Source: Neofusicoccum parvum (Eukaryota; Ascomycota; Dothideomycetes; Botryosphaeriales; Botryosphaeriaceae). From it: DNA of 64,000 nucleotides. The position numbers and the translations under genes were made by a program. This document shows positions 33,676 to 44,673 of this stretch, piece after piece (the stretch's first letter is position 1; every line of letters starts with the position of its first letter). The stretch is from the NCBI GenBank assembly GCA_020912385.1, contig CP087220.1:1364001-1428000 (forward strand), written 5' to 3'. The notes beneath the pieces are model-generated. The model saw nothing but the letters and a program-made list of their open reading frames with translations, was not told where the DNA came from and made no database searches.

Positions 33676-34749
33676 ATGACCCGAACGACCGTCCCCGACG
33701 ACTTCGTCGTCACCGACCGCGGCGGCGTGGTCGAGAACCGCCACGCCGTCCACGCCGCCGTCGTCGACTCAACCGGCGCGCTCCTCTTCACCGCCGGCGA
33801 CGCGGCGCGGCTGACGCTGGCGCGCTCGGCCGCGAAGCCCGCGCAGGCGCTCGCCATCATCGAGGCCGGCGGGCTGGGCGACGCCTTCGGCTTCGACGAC
33901 GCCGACCTGGCGCTGATGTGCGCGTCGCACAGCAGCGAGGACCGGCACGTCGCGCGCGCGCACGCCATGCTGGCCAAGGCCCGCGCGGCCGAGCACGACC
34001 TGCGCTGCGGCGGCCATCCCGCCATCTCCGACGCCGTCAACCGCGCCTGGATCAAGCGGGACTTCGCGCCCACCGCCGTGTGCAACAACTGCTCCGGCAA
34101 GCACGCCGGCATGCTGGCCGGTGCGCGCGCGCTCGGCGCCCCCAAGGAGGGCTACCACCTGCCGGACCACCCTATCCAGCTGCGGGTGAGGGGGGTCGTC
34201 GAGGACCTGTGCGGGTTGGGTGCGGACGACGTCAAGTGGGGGATTGACGGGTGCAATCTGCCGGCGCCGGCGATTCCGCTGCGTCATTTGGCCCGCATGT
34301 ACGCCTCCTTTGCTGAGGCCGCGGACGCGGTGGAGTTGGATGCCGCTGCGCCGGCGCGAACACAAGCTCAGGCTCGGATCTTCAATGCGATGGCCCGCTA
34401 CCCGGAGCTTGTTGGCGGAGAGGGCCGGTTCTGCACTGTGCTCATGGAGGCGTTTGGAGGGGCGCTTATTGGCAAGGTCGGCGCGGACGGGTGCTATGGG
34501 ATTGGCGTTCGTGCGTCGGAGCAGACCAGGCGTCTTGGTGCGAAAGGTGCGGTGGGAATTTCAGTCAAGATTGAGGATGGCAGCCTGGAGATTCTCTATG
34601 CGGTGGCGGCGGAAATTCTCCAGCAGCTTGGGATTGGAACGCCGGACTTGTGGGAGAGGCTGGCGGCATTTCATCAGTTGAAGCGTTTGAATACTGTGGG
34701 TGTCGTTACAGGCCGCGTCTCTTACCCGTTCAAGGTGCGGGCAACGTAG
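33676..34749 (+). CDS. Bacterial-type L-asparaginase II (class 3, ReAV-like)
   Basis: Hydrolyses L-asparagine to aspartate and ammonia; family PF06089, common in bacteria and present in some ascomycetes. Single exon, 357 residues. Catalytic marks known from the Rhizobium etli enzyme are in register: S51-x-x-K54 in ARSAAKPAQ, S84 in CASHSSED, the zinc-site residues C139 and K142 in CNNCSGKHAGM, C193 in IDGCNLP, and K267 in IGKVGADG. Length fits the family. No signal peptide, so probably cytosolic. The gene is very GC-rich (near all third positions G or C in the first half) and stands between AT-rich flanks, and it lacks introns, unlike most neighbours. Both are compatible with horizontal origin or with survival of an old gene inside a RIP-affected island. 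The start ATG follows an open CT-rich leader. Confidence 0.92.
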   Translation: MTRTTVPDDFVVTDRGGVVENRHAVHAAVVDSTGALLFTAGDAARLTLARSAAKPAQALAIIEAGGLGDAFGFDDADLALMCASHSSEDRHVARAHAMLAKARAAEHDLRCGGHPAISDAVNRAWIKRDFAPTAVCNNCSGKHAGMLAGARALGAPKEGYHLPDHPIQLRVRGVVEDLCGLGADDVKWGIDGCNLPAPAIPLRHLARMYASFAEAADAVELDAAAPARTQAQARIFNAMARYPELVGGEGRFCTVLMEAFGGALIGKVGADGCYGIGVRASEQTRRLGAKGAVGISVKIEDGSLEILYAVAAEILQQLGIGTPDLWERLAAFHQLKRLNTVGVVTGRVSYPFKVRAT

Positions 34750-34870
34750 ATGTAGTCAAATTCTACGTAGATGGGCTAGGCGAAATTCGGGTCGTTTGGT
34801 AGAATGTAGGTATAGAAAACACTCGTAAGTGACTGGAAGATTGCTTCTGATAGATGAAGCTACGGAAGAT

Positions 34871-35931
34871 CTAAGTGCTATCGGATATTTCATTCTGTGA
34901 AACGAATACCACAAGCACTGCAGCGTAAGTAGCACCGCCCACGAATATCTCGCCCATGCCTGCCGTGCTTCCCGCTGCTATTCCTGAGACAAAAAGAGCT
35001 GCGGCAATGAAAATGACAACGAACTTCCAGACAGTGGTATTGACGAAGTTTAGGATGATGATAGGCACCAAAAGGATGAGTATGGTCATAGCAGCAGCCA
35101 GAGCACGGGCGAGACCTCTCACGACAGGTTTTGAGATAGAAAAAAGTCCTTCCGAGTGACTACCTGTCAACTTTTCAATATGTTATTAACTGACCTCTGG
35201 ATCGTGGAATGAGGGTGATTAGCATACCTTTCGAGGGAGAGTGTATATCGCCTCCACAACGAACTCAGCGATTGGTGTTATCTTGTCCATGCCCCCACCC
35301 CTCATCACCCCAATGTACATCAGCTCTCTTCCACTCTGATTTCGATACTCCATTTCTGCTCGATCGATGTTGCCTTGCTCGAGCACATTCTTCAGGTTGT
35401 CGACGTGCCTTTTCTGAACATGTGGCGCATTTAATGCCCATTGTGTCCTCTGAACAAGAGAATCTTCCGATGTTGTCAGCTACATTAATGCATGATTCCT
35501 TCAGTATCTTATGAAAGACTAGAGGGATAGACAATGGAATCAAACTGACCATATGCCGCGAGGGCGTCGTCAAGCTCCTTCAACTTCTTCACTCTTTCAG
35601 TGTTTGCGTCATTCCTGATGCTTCCTATGGCTACACTAGACATTTCCAGGCTATCCAAACTGTCGAGTTCGTCTTCCAATTCCACAATACGGTCTTGTTT
35701 CGTAAGTATCAAGCGCATGCGTGTCCGTTTAAAACGTCGAAATAGTTGTAGACCAGAGTACGTCGCAATCTGGTGCGTGATTTCAGGATAGCCCAAATGA
35801 TAGTGCTTTTCATCTGAGGTTTCCATTGACCGTTTGCGTCTCTGTCTCACTAGGCTTGGTGTGAACGCTTGAGATTGCTGACGTGCGGGAAAATCAGGCA
35901 GTTCTGTATTTGCCTCAACTACTCTGTGCAT
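34871..35931 (-). CDS. DUF6594 membrane protein
   Basis: Fungal family of unknown function with a cytosolic helical N-part and a cluster of C-terminal membrane helices. Model: exon 1 about 35533-35931, exon 2 35228-35479, exon 3 34871-35170; about 316 residues. Exon 1 has LGYPEITHQIATYSGLQLFRRF and an acidic ELEDELDSLDS heptad stretch, the family's opening signature. Exon 2 ends TPIAEFVVEAIYTLPRK. Exon 3 has three hydrophobic segments (LARALAAAMTILILLVPIII, KFVVIFIAAALFVSGIAAG, GGATYAAVLVVFV). Exon 2 and 3 borders are clear from phase, but the exon 1 donor is uncertain: the strong site at 35549 breaks phase and the in-phase one at 35532 (gtctat) is weak. The gene may therefore be damaged. Members of this family often lie in accessory regions. 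Confidence 0.7.
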
Positions 35932-36255
35932 TAGAATCGGAGATAATATGTGCTGTTCGGGCGCTCGTAGGTACCGTCCATATCTCTGTCCATTGTGTTT
36001 CCCCCCTGTTCATCCATCGTTGCGCCGCTTGGTCCTCGGAATTGGAGCTCCAGCTCGTTGTAAACACAAAAGCATCAATTCCTCAATGAGATGGGCTCAT
36101 GGCGCGTACTTATACCTTGGACTTAGAACCTTCATCGCTTTTTAAGTGGGGTGAAATGATGCTGCTGGTAAGGCCAAAACGTGGAGGTTCTTAAATGCTC
36201 GTGGATGAATGGAATAGTAATTGCATGCAACCCAGAAGAACCACCCACTTATCTT

Positions 36256-37210
36256 TTATCCTCGCACTAGTGCAGATACCAGACGCAAACTCCTCCCATA
36301 TTGTCTGATATCATATGCATCAATTCCTGGATTTGCACCATATACGGCTTGGCGCTGACGGTCGAATGCAGCGTCTTGCAGATTTGTAAGCTCACAGAAT
36401 CTCTCAGCACACCTATCAATGTCTACCACGTAAGTGCGAGGGCTGAAGATGTCTTGACGAGAAAAATGGAAATGACTCACACAGACTTGCCAAACATCTG
36501 CGACACCAAATCTTACAGACAGCCTTCATCCACAGGCTCGACCCTCGGACTTGACCTGAAGAGGTCAAGATGCGAAAAGGGCAAAACCTCTCATTGAGGC
36601 GCAGCGGTAGCATATATGGAGAAGCCCCCGTAATTTGTCTTTGACTCTGTTCGCGATCTTTATGCTCATGAAAACTTTTAGAGATCGAAATTCGCCTTCA
36701 GCGATGAAGTAGTTTACTTCGAGCATTCCGAAAATGCCACCGGAATCATATGCACTGTCAAGGCAGCTGAAAAGATGCCACGTCTGCATAGATACCAATA
36801 CACTCTTTCTACCAAATCTGAGGGCAGGATATTGTGCAATGTACCAGAGAGCAAGCTTGTGGGCGTAAGTTTCATTAGCGCTGTTTGGTATGTTTGATTG
36901 ACAGTCCGTTTAGAAAGCGAAGTTTTCCGTTGATGATTTTGTCGTTCTTGCTCAAAAGGAACAAGAAACAGTTGGTATCTACAAGGTCTCCGCAGTAGAT
37001 ATAGGGAATCATTGCTGGGCTTACAGTATCAAAGGGCCCGGTAAGCAGGACCATACAACAACTGGAATCCAGGAGTCTGATCTGGTCAAATGCAAGGTAA
37101 CGCCCACAGAACGAAAGCATCCATGAGGTGAACTGCTGATTTCCTACAAGATACCACAGTTTTCTCTTCATCAAGATGTCAAATTCAAAAGACTTCTCGG
37201 GGGCGAACAT
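36256..37210 (-). pseudogene. Relic of an unrecognised protein gene with a frameshift
   Basis: Successive frames on the minus strand read like one protein: 36875-37210 (opening MFAPEKSFEFDILMKRKLWY), then a piece beginning QSNIPNSANETYAHKLALWY that continues to about 36560 (GGIFGMLEVNYFIAEGEF, SIKIANRVKDKLRGLL), then 36256-36450 after a likely intron (GTGAGT donor, TTCAG acceptor). The first two pieces meet near 36900 in different frames with no donor site between them, so a frameshift is likely. Several hydrophobic stretches suggest a membrane or secreted protein. I do not recognise the family. AT-rich surroundings fit decay. Confidence 0.4.
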
Positions 37211-37884
37211 AGGTACACAATAAAGGGCAGGACGGTCAACCAGGAGGGAAATTGGACCTATACTCTCCGGGACGGAGAAAATAAGGAGAGCGTCAGCGAA
37301 CGGATACTTCTTAAATATAACGAGCCATCTAGATAGATAAAATAAACATTTATCAAACTAAACATACGAATGAATAAAGAATTATTATACCGATCGCCCA
37401 AGTGTATAGATATTGAGCCCTATATGCGCGGGGGCCGCCAGGCGCCGGCGAGGGACCTGCTTATATAATGTCCCCAGCTAGTAGACCGTTCCTTGAGGAA
37501 TTGTCTGCCACCAATTCTGACCCCGATCTCATCCACTATCTGATATCTGTTTAGCCTGAGCTCCCTGTCCAAACCTAGCCTCACACTAAAGCTATCTAGA
37601 TACATACTTGAACTACTTTTATACTTGTCTTTTCAAGAGAATAATACGCGCAAGTTATTGGATATAGAAATCCTTAGAATGTGTTATTTGGCATCATATC
37701 ACATTTCCTAGCTTAAGATTAAACTTTTCCGGCCTTCAGTTCCTTTCATTCCATGACTGTCCCCCTCCGCTGGCTTCCCATCGCTTCCTGCCGAATCTAT
37801 CAATGCCACCACCAAGAGACAAACGCTCTTGGCTTTTGCTTCCCCTTGGTGTCTCAGAATCCCCTTTGCAAGCCGCGAGATACC
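37211..37884. other. AT-rich right border of the accessory island
   Basis: 674 bp, AT-rich with TATAGA-like words, falling sharply to GC-rich sequence at the ERp38 stop codon. No gene recognised. Confidence 0.5.
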
Positions 37885-39032
37885 TTACAACTCGCTCTTC
37901 TCCTCCTCCTCGCCCTTGAACAACCTCAGGATGTTCGTCCTGCTCGTCAAATCATCCACCTTCTCCGGCGCCAGCCCGCCCTTCTTCAGCATGCCCTCCA
38001 GCCTCGCCAGCTCCTTGTCCACGTAGCCGGCGTTCGCGCTCAGCTTCTCGAACACCTTGACGTAGTAGTCCTTGTACGTGCCCTCGGCGGCCTTGGCGGC
38101 CTCCTTGGCCTTCGCGACGCCCTTGTCCCACGCGCCCTTGAACTCTGCGACGACGGCGTTGAGCGCCTCGATGGTGCCGCCGGTGGCGTCGAGGCCGCCG
38201 CCGGGCGCGCGGTGGGTGCCGGCCTTGTCGTTGAGGAAGCTGACGAAGGCCGCCTCGGTGCGGCCGCCCTCGTAGTCCTGCGGCTCGGTGCTGCCGCGCG
38301 GGAAGAACTTGATCGTCGGGTACGACTTGACGCCCTGGTCCTGCGCGGTGGCCTTGGCGTTGGGCGCTTCGGCGTCGACCTTGGCGATCAGGACCGTGGG
38401 CTCGAGCTTGTAGTCCAGGGCCAGCGTCTCCCAGGTGGGCGCGAGGCTCTTGCAGTCTGGATGGTGGGGTGGCGGGTTAGCGTGTTGGGGGATCCTGAGG
38501 GAGGGATGGGGCACTCACGTCCGCACCATGGCGCGGTGAACGCCACGAGGACGTCCTTGTCGCCGCCGATCTCCTCCTTGAAGCTCTTGTCATCCAGCAT
38601 CACGACCTCGCTCGGTGCCTTCGCCTTGGTCTTCGGCTTCACGCCCGTCTTCTCCTTGATGAAGCTGGCCAGGCTCTCCAGATCACGGCCGCCCTTGTAG
38701 TCCTCCGGGGTGTCGCTCTTGCCGTCGAACCACTTCAGCGTCGGGAAGCCCTGCACGCCGAAGCGCTGGCCCAGGCTGCGGTGGTCGTCGGCGTCGACCT
38801 TGGCGATGGTGACCTTGTCCGAGGCGTGCGCCAGCGTCGTCGCCAGCTCCTCGTACACGGGCGCCAGGTTCTTGCAGTGCCCGCACCACGGCGCGAAGAA
38901 CTCGACCAGCGCCGGCTTGCCCGACTTGAGCACAATGCTGTCGAAGTTGTCGGGAACGAGGTCCACCACCGCCGACGCCGCCGCGGCGCCGAGCAGTGTG
39001 AGCCCGCCCAGAAGAGTGTTGAGGCGGACCAT
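37885..39032 (-). CDS. ER protein disulfide isomerase, ERp38 type
   Basis: Lumenal enzyme that forms and reshuffles disulfides in secretory proteins. Two exons: 38519-39032 and 37885-38456; 361 residues. Signal peptide about residues 1-19, then two thioredoxin domains, each with a CGHC active site (APWCGHCKNL and APWCGHCKSL), then an ERp29-like helical C-terminal domain. The single intron splits the His codon inside the second CGHC, and phase 1 on both sides rebuilds it. The C-terminus KSEL is a KDEL-type retrieval signal. Domain order (two thioredoxin, ERp29C) is that of fungal ERp38. The start is the second in-frame ATG (MVRLNT), because it opens the signal peptide. Confidence 0.94.
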
Positions 39033-39458
39033 GGTGTTTTGTGGTTTCAATCGATCGGAGGGTCGTCCGTGAGGCGGTCCCGGGTGTTGGTGTGTTGGTG
39101 GAAGGAAAAGGGCTGGTGGATTGTCCAGAAATCAATCTGGAGGATGTCGGGGGACAGATAGCTTGTCGAGGTGGCCAAGCGGATAGCTATCCTCAGCCTG
39201 ATTAGTCAGGATCGAAGACGCAACGTTTCAACTACAGCTGCTATCCCGATCAGGAAATCACCTCACCCGCCACAACGCGGCCGCTTATCAATCAACAAGC
39301 GTTACAAATCCGCCAAAGTGAGACTCAATGTGTTTCAATTCATCTACCGACTTCAGATCCAACTATCAAGACATAGCACAATCCAACCGTCAACCAAAAT
39401 CCCATTCATCAACCAAATCAACAGACGTGCATCAAGTCCAATCCCAACTGCAATCCAA
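39033..39458. other. Intergenic, ERp38 promoter and WD40 gene 3' flank
   Basis: 426 bp. Contains gtcgaggtggccaagcgg near 39165, which resembles the first 18 bases of a class II tRNA (A box), but no T arm or matching 3' acceptor follows. Confidence 0.45.
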
Positions 39459-42400
39459 TTACGATGCCGCCTTTCCGCAATTCGTACAAATAAACGCATT
39501 ACTCTTGCCTGTCACCTTTGTGTTGAACTTTCTGCAACCGCACTTCTTGCACTCCAGGCCTTGCCCCCCTTCTTCTACACTGCTCTCCTCGCTGCTTAAC
39601 TGACTCACAATACTCTCTTTCTTGGTCAACGGCGGTTGTAGCTTGGAGCTCTCCATTTGGTTGCGCCATGTGTCTTGATTGTAATAAGCGTACGACTGCT
39701 CGCCGTGAACCCACATCGGATTCTCGCTCGGCGGTGGCAAGTGCGGCTGTGATTGCGAACCCAACGCCCCGCCTGACGTCCTTGGCCTCGGTGGAGAATC
39801 CGTCGTGGCAATCGAGGGGATGCTGTCGTTGGTAGTCCGGTGTGGTAGAGGCGGCATCTCGGGAAGCTGAGCCTTTGATGACTTGGCCGATGAAGCCATT
39901 GAGACTTTGCCAGGAGATATGCCACGGTCTCCCTTGCCCACCTTCCCGTCTTTGAGACTGCTGGAGCTGGAGATATTCTGCCGCCATGAGAGAATCCTAT
40001 CCGTACCCGTAGTTGCTGTTGTTGCCGTGGAGTCGCGCCGCTTCCTGCTGCTGGCCCGCGTCTTCGTGGAATTGCTGCGCCGAACGCCGGATCCGGCCGT
40101 TTTCCTCGAAAATACCGACGAGGCATCCCAATTGTCATTGACGCTCTTCCTCTTCGCGAACGCGCAATCCTGACGGAAAACCTTGATGTTGCCCTGGTAG
40201 TCGGCCGTCACAATTATTTGTCCATCTGGGTGTGCTGAGCGCGCTAGGTAGGCAGGCGTCCCCTCAGCTCTCTTATTCCGGACGGATGGTGCCCCTCCTT
40301 GCACACTTCCAACCTCAGACGTTGGTCTCGACGACAGTGATTCTGTCCTGCTCACCAGCGTGACCGGTGGAGGATTGCAGAGGTCGTAAACCGGATCCTC
40401 GGAATAGCTGAGCAGTTGGCGCGTCTTCGTCGGGGCGAGGATGGCGCATGTGGTGATGGAGTTGTGCGCATCAAACATCTCGACTGGCCGCTGATTCCTG
40501 TTCTCACCCTCCAGGGCTCCGTTGGACCAGATGTAAGCTCTGCGATCTTCGCTACCACAGATGACGTATTGGGCGTCATCACTGAAGGATGCTCGAATTT
40601 GACTGAAATTGTTCTCCTGGCCACGGAACTTTACTTCAAGTCCCTTGTCGCGTAAGCTGTATAAACGAATCCGGGAGTCGTTGCTTGATATCAGCAGCTT
40701 AACATCGCCAAGACTTGTCCCGGCCCCCACGGATGTGGCCTGGATCCCTGTAATTTTGCTTCCCTTAGCGTTCTTCCCGCGAGACGACTTCACATGGATC
40801 TGTGTTTGGTACTTCAACCCTTCTGTATCATAGAACATACAGAGACCGTTGAGTGTGCCAGCGATAGCCGTCTTCCCATCTGGCGTAAAGGCAACCGCGG
40901 TTATCATCTCCGGCAATTGGTTCCAGAAAGCCACGGTCTTGTCGGGAATGCTCCAGAGGCGGAGCTTGCTGTCCAACGATCCGGCCAGGAAGAAACGGTC
41001 ATCCTTAGGGTGGAATTGAATGGAGGGGACAAAATCGGCATGCTTGAAAGTGCATAGACACTCGGCACGGCTGACGTGCCACAGACGAACAGTCTTGTCC
41101 ATCGACGACGAAAGAAGGAAGTTGTTCTGCTGATGTCAGACTTGCTGACAACACGTAGTTAGTGCTGACGTACCTTGCTCCAGCTCAGATCCAAGATGGT
41201 CGATTCATGACCCGTGTACTCCCTGAGCGTCTTTTTCTGGAACACAGGGGCATTTACATGCAGTGCCTGCCCGTCCTTCTGGGTTCCCGCCTCGGCAATC
41301 TCGTGTGCGGTCCGCTCCTCTGGGTTGGAGATGACAGTCCACACGTGGAGGATGCCGTCCTGACCACCGGCAGCCAGGTACTTGCCATCCTTGCTGAACT
41401 CTAGCGCCCAGGTAGGCCTCTCGTTGGTGTTGGCTGTCCTCGGGTTGTTCGCGGTGGGGACGGCGCCGGCGCTCGTCGACGGGCGCTGTTCGTCTTGGGC
41501 AGGCGGGGCATTGGTGCGCAGCTGCTGGGCCAGGAAGACGCGGTCGAACTCGCGCTCCTTCTTGAACTTGGAGCGGATCTTGATGTAGCCCGGCGGCTGG
41601 GGGTGGCGCGGGCTGTAGCCGATGCTGTTGTCGATGGGCTGGGAGAAGAGTTCGGCGTCCATGCCTTCGGGTCGATACTCGCTCGCGGCATCGTCGGGGA
41701 AGGTCTCGCCATCCTGCTTCTTTTTATTTCCGATAATGCGACTCAGAAACGAGACTCCCTTCCTGTTTAAAACGGGGTGTCAGCATGGCCTCAGCCCTGC
41801 GCTTACGTTTGACATGACTAGCGCAATATAAGCCACGCCAAGCGGGCGCTCTGTAGATACGGATATTGTGCGAATACGACTGGCGCGCATGCTGGACGGT
41901 GCAGGAGGGCTCGGCTCACTTCTTCGACGGGGCAAGCGAGATGGCATCGCTGCGGTTCTGATCCCTGATGGCTGAGCCGTCGGCAGTGAACGGTCGTGCC
42001 TGGGACGAGGGATCGTCGGCGGTCGGACGGAACTTCTGGAGGACGTCGGCGGAGGTCTGGGTGCGCTTGAATATTTGCTGAGCGGAGGAGGGTCAGCATT
42101 GTTCGCGTGCAGATCTCAATTGCTGCGCGCGCGCACCTGCGATAGGGGGTCAATCGGCGCCTGGTCGACGTCGCCATTGCCGCCGTTGCCATCGTGCGCG
42201 GGCTTGCCGTGGGCTTGCGACGCGGATGTGCCGGCTGCGCGATGCAGCTTGGTGGGCGACGCCTTGCCGCTCGACTTCGATCGTGCTGCGGGGGATCCAC
42301 AGTCAGCGGGCGGCTACCTACGGCGACGAGGACGGGACGGTGCGCGTACTGGAGACGGGCGTCACGCTGCGCTCCTCCTCGCTCGCATCGTGCGGCGACG

Positions 42401-42488
42401 GCTGCGGCGACGCGGGCGACGCGCTCAGCGGCACAGAGTCGCGGCTATGCGGGTCTGTGACGCGAATCTTGGGCAGTGCGTCCTGCAT
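39459..42488 (-). CDS. WD40 repeat protein, WDR44/Dgr2-like, with C-terminal Cys4 ribbon
   Basis: Five exons: 42350-42488, 42137-42285, 41920-42077, 41174-41762, 39459-41126; 900 residues. The first 300 residues are mostly disordered. The conserved pre-repeat segment YIKIRSKFKKEREFDRVFLAQ marks the WDR44/yeast Dgr2 group. Repeats follow: [64 protein letters not shown], and others to about residue 610, interrupted by a Ser-rich region. The last 35 residues hold CKKCGCRKFNT and ICTNCGKAAS, a CxxC/CxxC zinc-ribbon-like pair. Human WDR44 binds Rab11; the fungal role is not known. The exon 1/2 junction (gtacgc donor) is the only weak one; its phase fits. Exon 1 encodes a Ser/Pro-rich start MQDALPKIRV. 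Confidence 0.85.
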
Positions 42489-43247
42489 GGTGGAGTGGCC
42501 TGTGTACTCTGGAAGCTGCGCTCAAGCTTAGGCTCTGGGGCACCTGGCTCATAATGGGTGTTTCAGGGTGGCGAGAGCCGCTGTCCGCTGCGCTGCGTGG
42601 CCGTGGGCATAGTCCTGGGGTGCGGGCCAGGTGATTGTGAGTCGTTGTTTTCTAATACGTTGCAAATGAGACGCAATTCCGCGTTACATTGCGAGCCGGT
42701 GTTTGGGGGCTGGTGCCTCGACAAACAGTGACGTCGTCGCTCGGCGCTCGCGCTCTCCACCATTCGCGCACCTCGCTTCCGCCGAAACGCGTCGTATCCG
42801 CATCGCGCTCCGCGCCGCCGCCGTCGTTCCTCGCACGGCAGACCGCCCCTCGCATGCGCTGTGCCGCCCTCCGCCGGCACTGTCTTCGTCATGTTTCTGG
42901 CGCCTGCGCCAGTCGTCTTCACTTGCGCCCTCGTGACCTTGCTTCCGATGACTGCGTCAATTGGTGGTATCTACGTTTCTTCTGCGATCGATCGCACGAA
43001 TCATTATCCTAAAAACAGAAACTCCAAGCATGCCCGCCCTGCTGCTCCCGTGAACGCCGTCATGTATCCTCCCTACGTGAAAAAGCTGAGATGAATGCAC
43101 GCGCTGTGACGCGCGTCCGGCTCTAGTGCCCCAATGCTACCCGCGTCCTGCCGGTCCAGAAAGTAAATGCGAACAGTGAAGGGGAGAACGAGTATACAGA
43201 TACAAGGGATATAGAGCGCACAAAAGGAAATCATCGACGCGACCCGC
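42489..43247. other. Upstream of WD40 gene and 3' flank of RNR small subunit
   Basis: 759 bp, both neighbours on the minus strand. GC-rich; no convincing exon on either strand. Confidence 0.5.
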
Positions 43248-44673
43248 TCAGAAGTCCTCGTCGAAGCAGAAGTCGCCCGAGACGGTGGCCGGCTCGCCGG
43301 ACGGCTTCTCGGCCTTCTTGTTGCTCTTCTCCATGACACCCGCCTTCTGGTAATCGCCAACACGCTTCTCGAAGAAGTTGGTCTTGCCGTTGAGCGAGAT
43401 GTTCTCCATGAAGTCGAAGGGGTTGGTCGAGTTGTAGAACTTCTTGTTGCCGAGTGCCACCAGCAGGCGGTCGGCGACGAACTCGATGTACTGGCACATG
43501 AGGTTGGCGTTCATGCCCAGGAGAGCGACGGGCAGAGCGTCCGTGAGGAACTCCTTCTCGATCTCGACAGCCTCGGTGATGATGTCCTGGACAGCCTGGG
43601 GGCTGGGCTTGGACTTGATGTGGGAGAACAGCAGGCAGGCGAAGTCGGTGTGCATGCCCTCGTCACGAGAAATGAGCTCGTTGGAGAAGGTAAGGCCGGG
43701 CATCAGACCACGCTTCTTGAGCCAGAAGATGGACGCGAAGGAACCGCTGAAGAAAATACCCTCGACGGCAGCGAAGGCGATCAGGCGCGACGCGAACGTC
43801 GAGTTCTTGTCGCAGATCCAGCGCAGGGCCCAGTCGGCCTTCTTCTTGATGCAAGGAACTATGACGCGTTAGTGATCCGTTCATCGCGTCTACCAAGGCT
43901 GTAAAACATACTGTTGTCGATGGCGTTGAACAGGTAGTTGCGCTGCTTGGGCTCGCTGATGTACGTATCGATGAGGAGCGAGTATGTCTCAGAGTGGATG
44001 TTCTCCATCATGATCTGGAAGCCGTAGAAGCAGCGAGCCTCGGGGACCTGGACCTCGGAGCTGAAGCGCTCGACGAGGTTCTCGTTGACGATGCCGTCCG
44101 ACGCGGCGAAGAAAGCGAGGACGTGGGAGATGAAGAAGCGCTCATCGTCGTTGAGGCGCTTGTTCCAGTCGTGCAGGTCCTTAGACAGGTCAATCTCCTC
44201 GGCGGTCCAGAAGGAAGCCTCGGCCTTCTTGTACATCTGCCAGATCTGTGGTGTTGTTAGTGGCTGGAGAAGCACTTTACGCGTGACGCGCGACGCGTCG
44301 GGGAACACGCACCTCGTGGTACTTGATGGGAAACAGCACGAAGCGGTGGGGGTTCTCCTGCAGCAGCGGCTCGTGGGCCTCCTCCTTCTTGATTGTGGGT
44401 GCGGTGGAAGGCTGCTTGACGTCGTCTTCGATCTCGGGGAGGTCGGGGATGCCCTTGACGGGACGGGCGACGTTGTCGTCCTCCCACTCGCCGGAGAAGT
44501 CCAGCTTCTTCGCGGGGGTATCGTTCATGTTGAAGTCGGCAATGGCAGAAGCAGCCTGCGTCGCGGTGTTAGCTCCAGGTACATACAAGGGTAGCTGCAA
44601 GCTGCATGAGGCGCCGATGCCTGGCAGTGGCGACAGCACGCACCTTCTTGGACGGGGTGACCTGGGCGGACAT
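43248..44673 (-). CDS. RNR2: Ribonucleoside-diphosphate reductase small subunit
   Basis: The R2 subunit holds the di-iron tyrosyl radical that drives reduction of ribonucleotides to deoxyribonucleotides for DNA synthesis. Four exons: 44644-44673, 44313-44555, 43912-44245, 43248-43858; 405 residues. Exon 1 encodes only [10 protein letters not shown]. Iron ligands and their motifs are present: SDGIVNENL, then [13 protein letters not shown], then [10 protein letters not shown]. The family segment [22 protein letters not shown] lies near the end, and the C-terminus FCFDEDF is the tail that docks to the large subunit. The phase 1 join at 43912/43858 rebuilds [13 protein letters not shown]. Yeast homologues are cell-cycle and damage regulated; ACGCGT boxes upstream suggest the same (next entry). 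Confidence 0.95.

Noticed and set aside
39160..39260. Possible class II tRNA beginning gtcgaggtggcc
   Set aside because: Only the first 18 bases fit; no T arm or complementary 3' acceptor follows.
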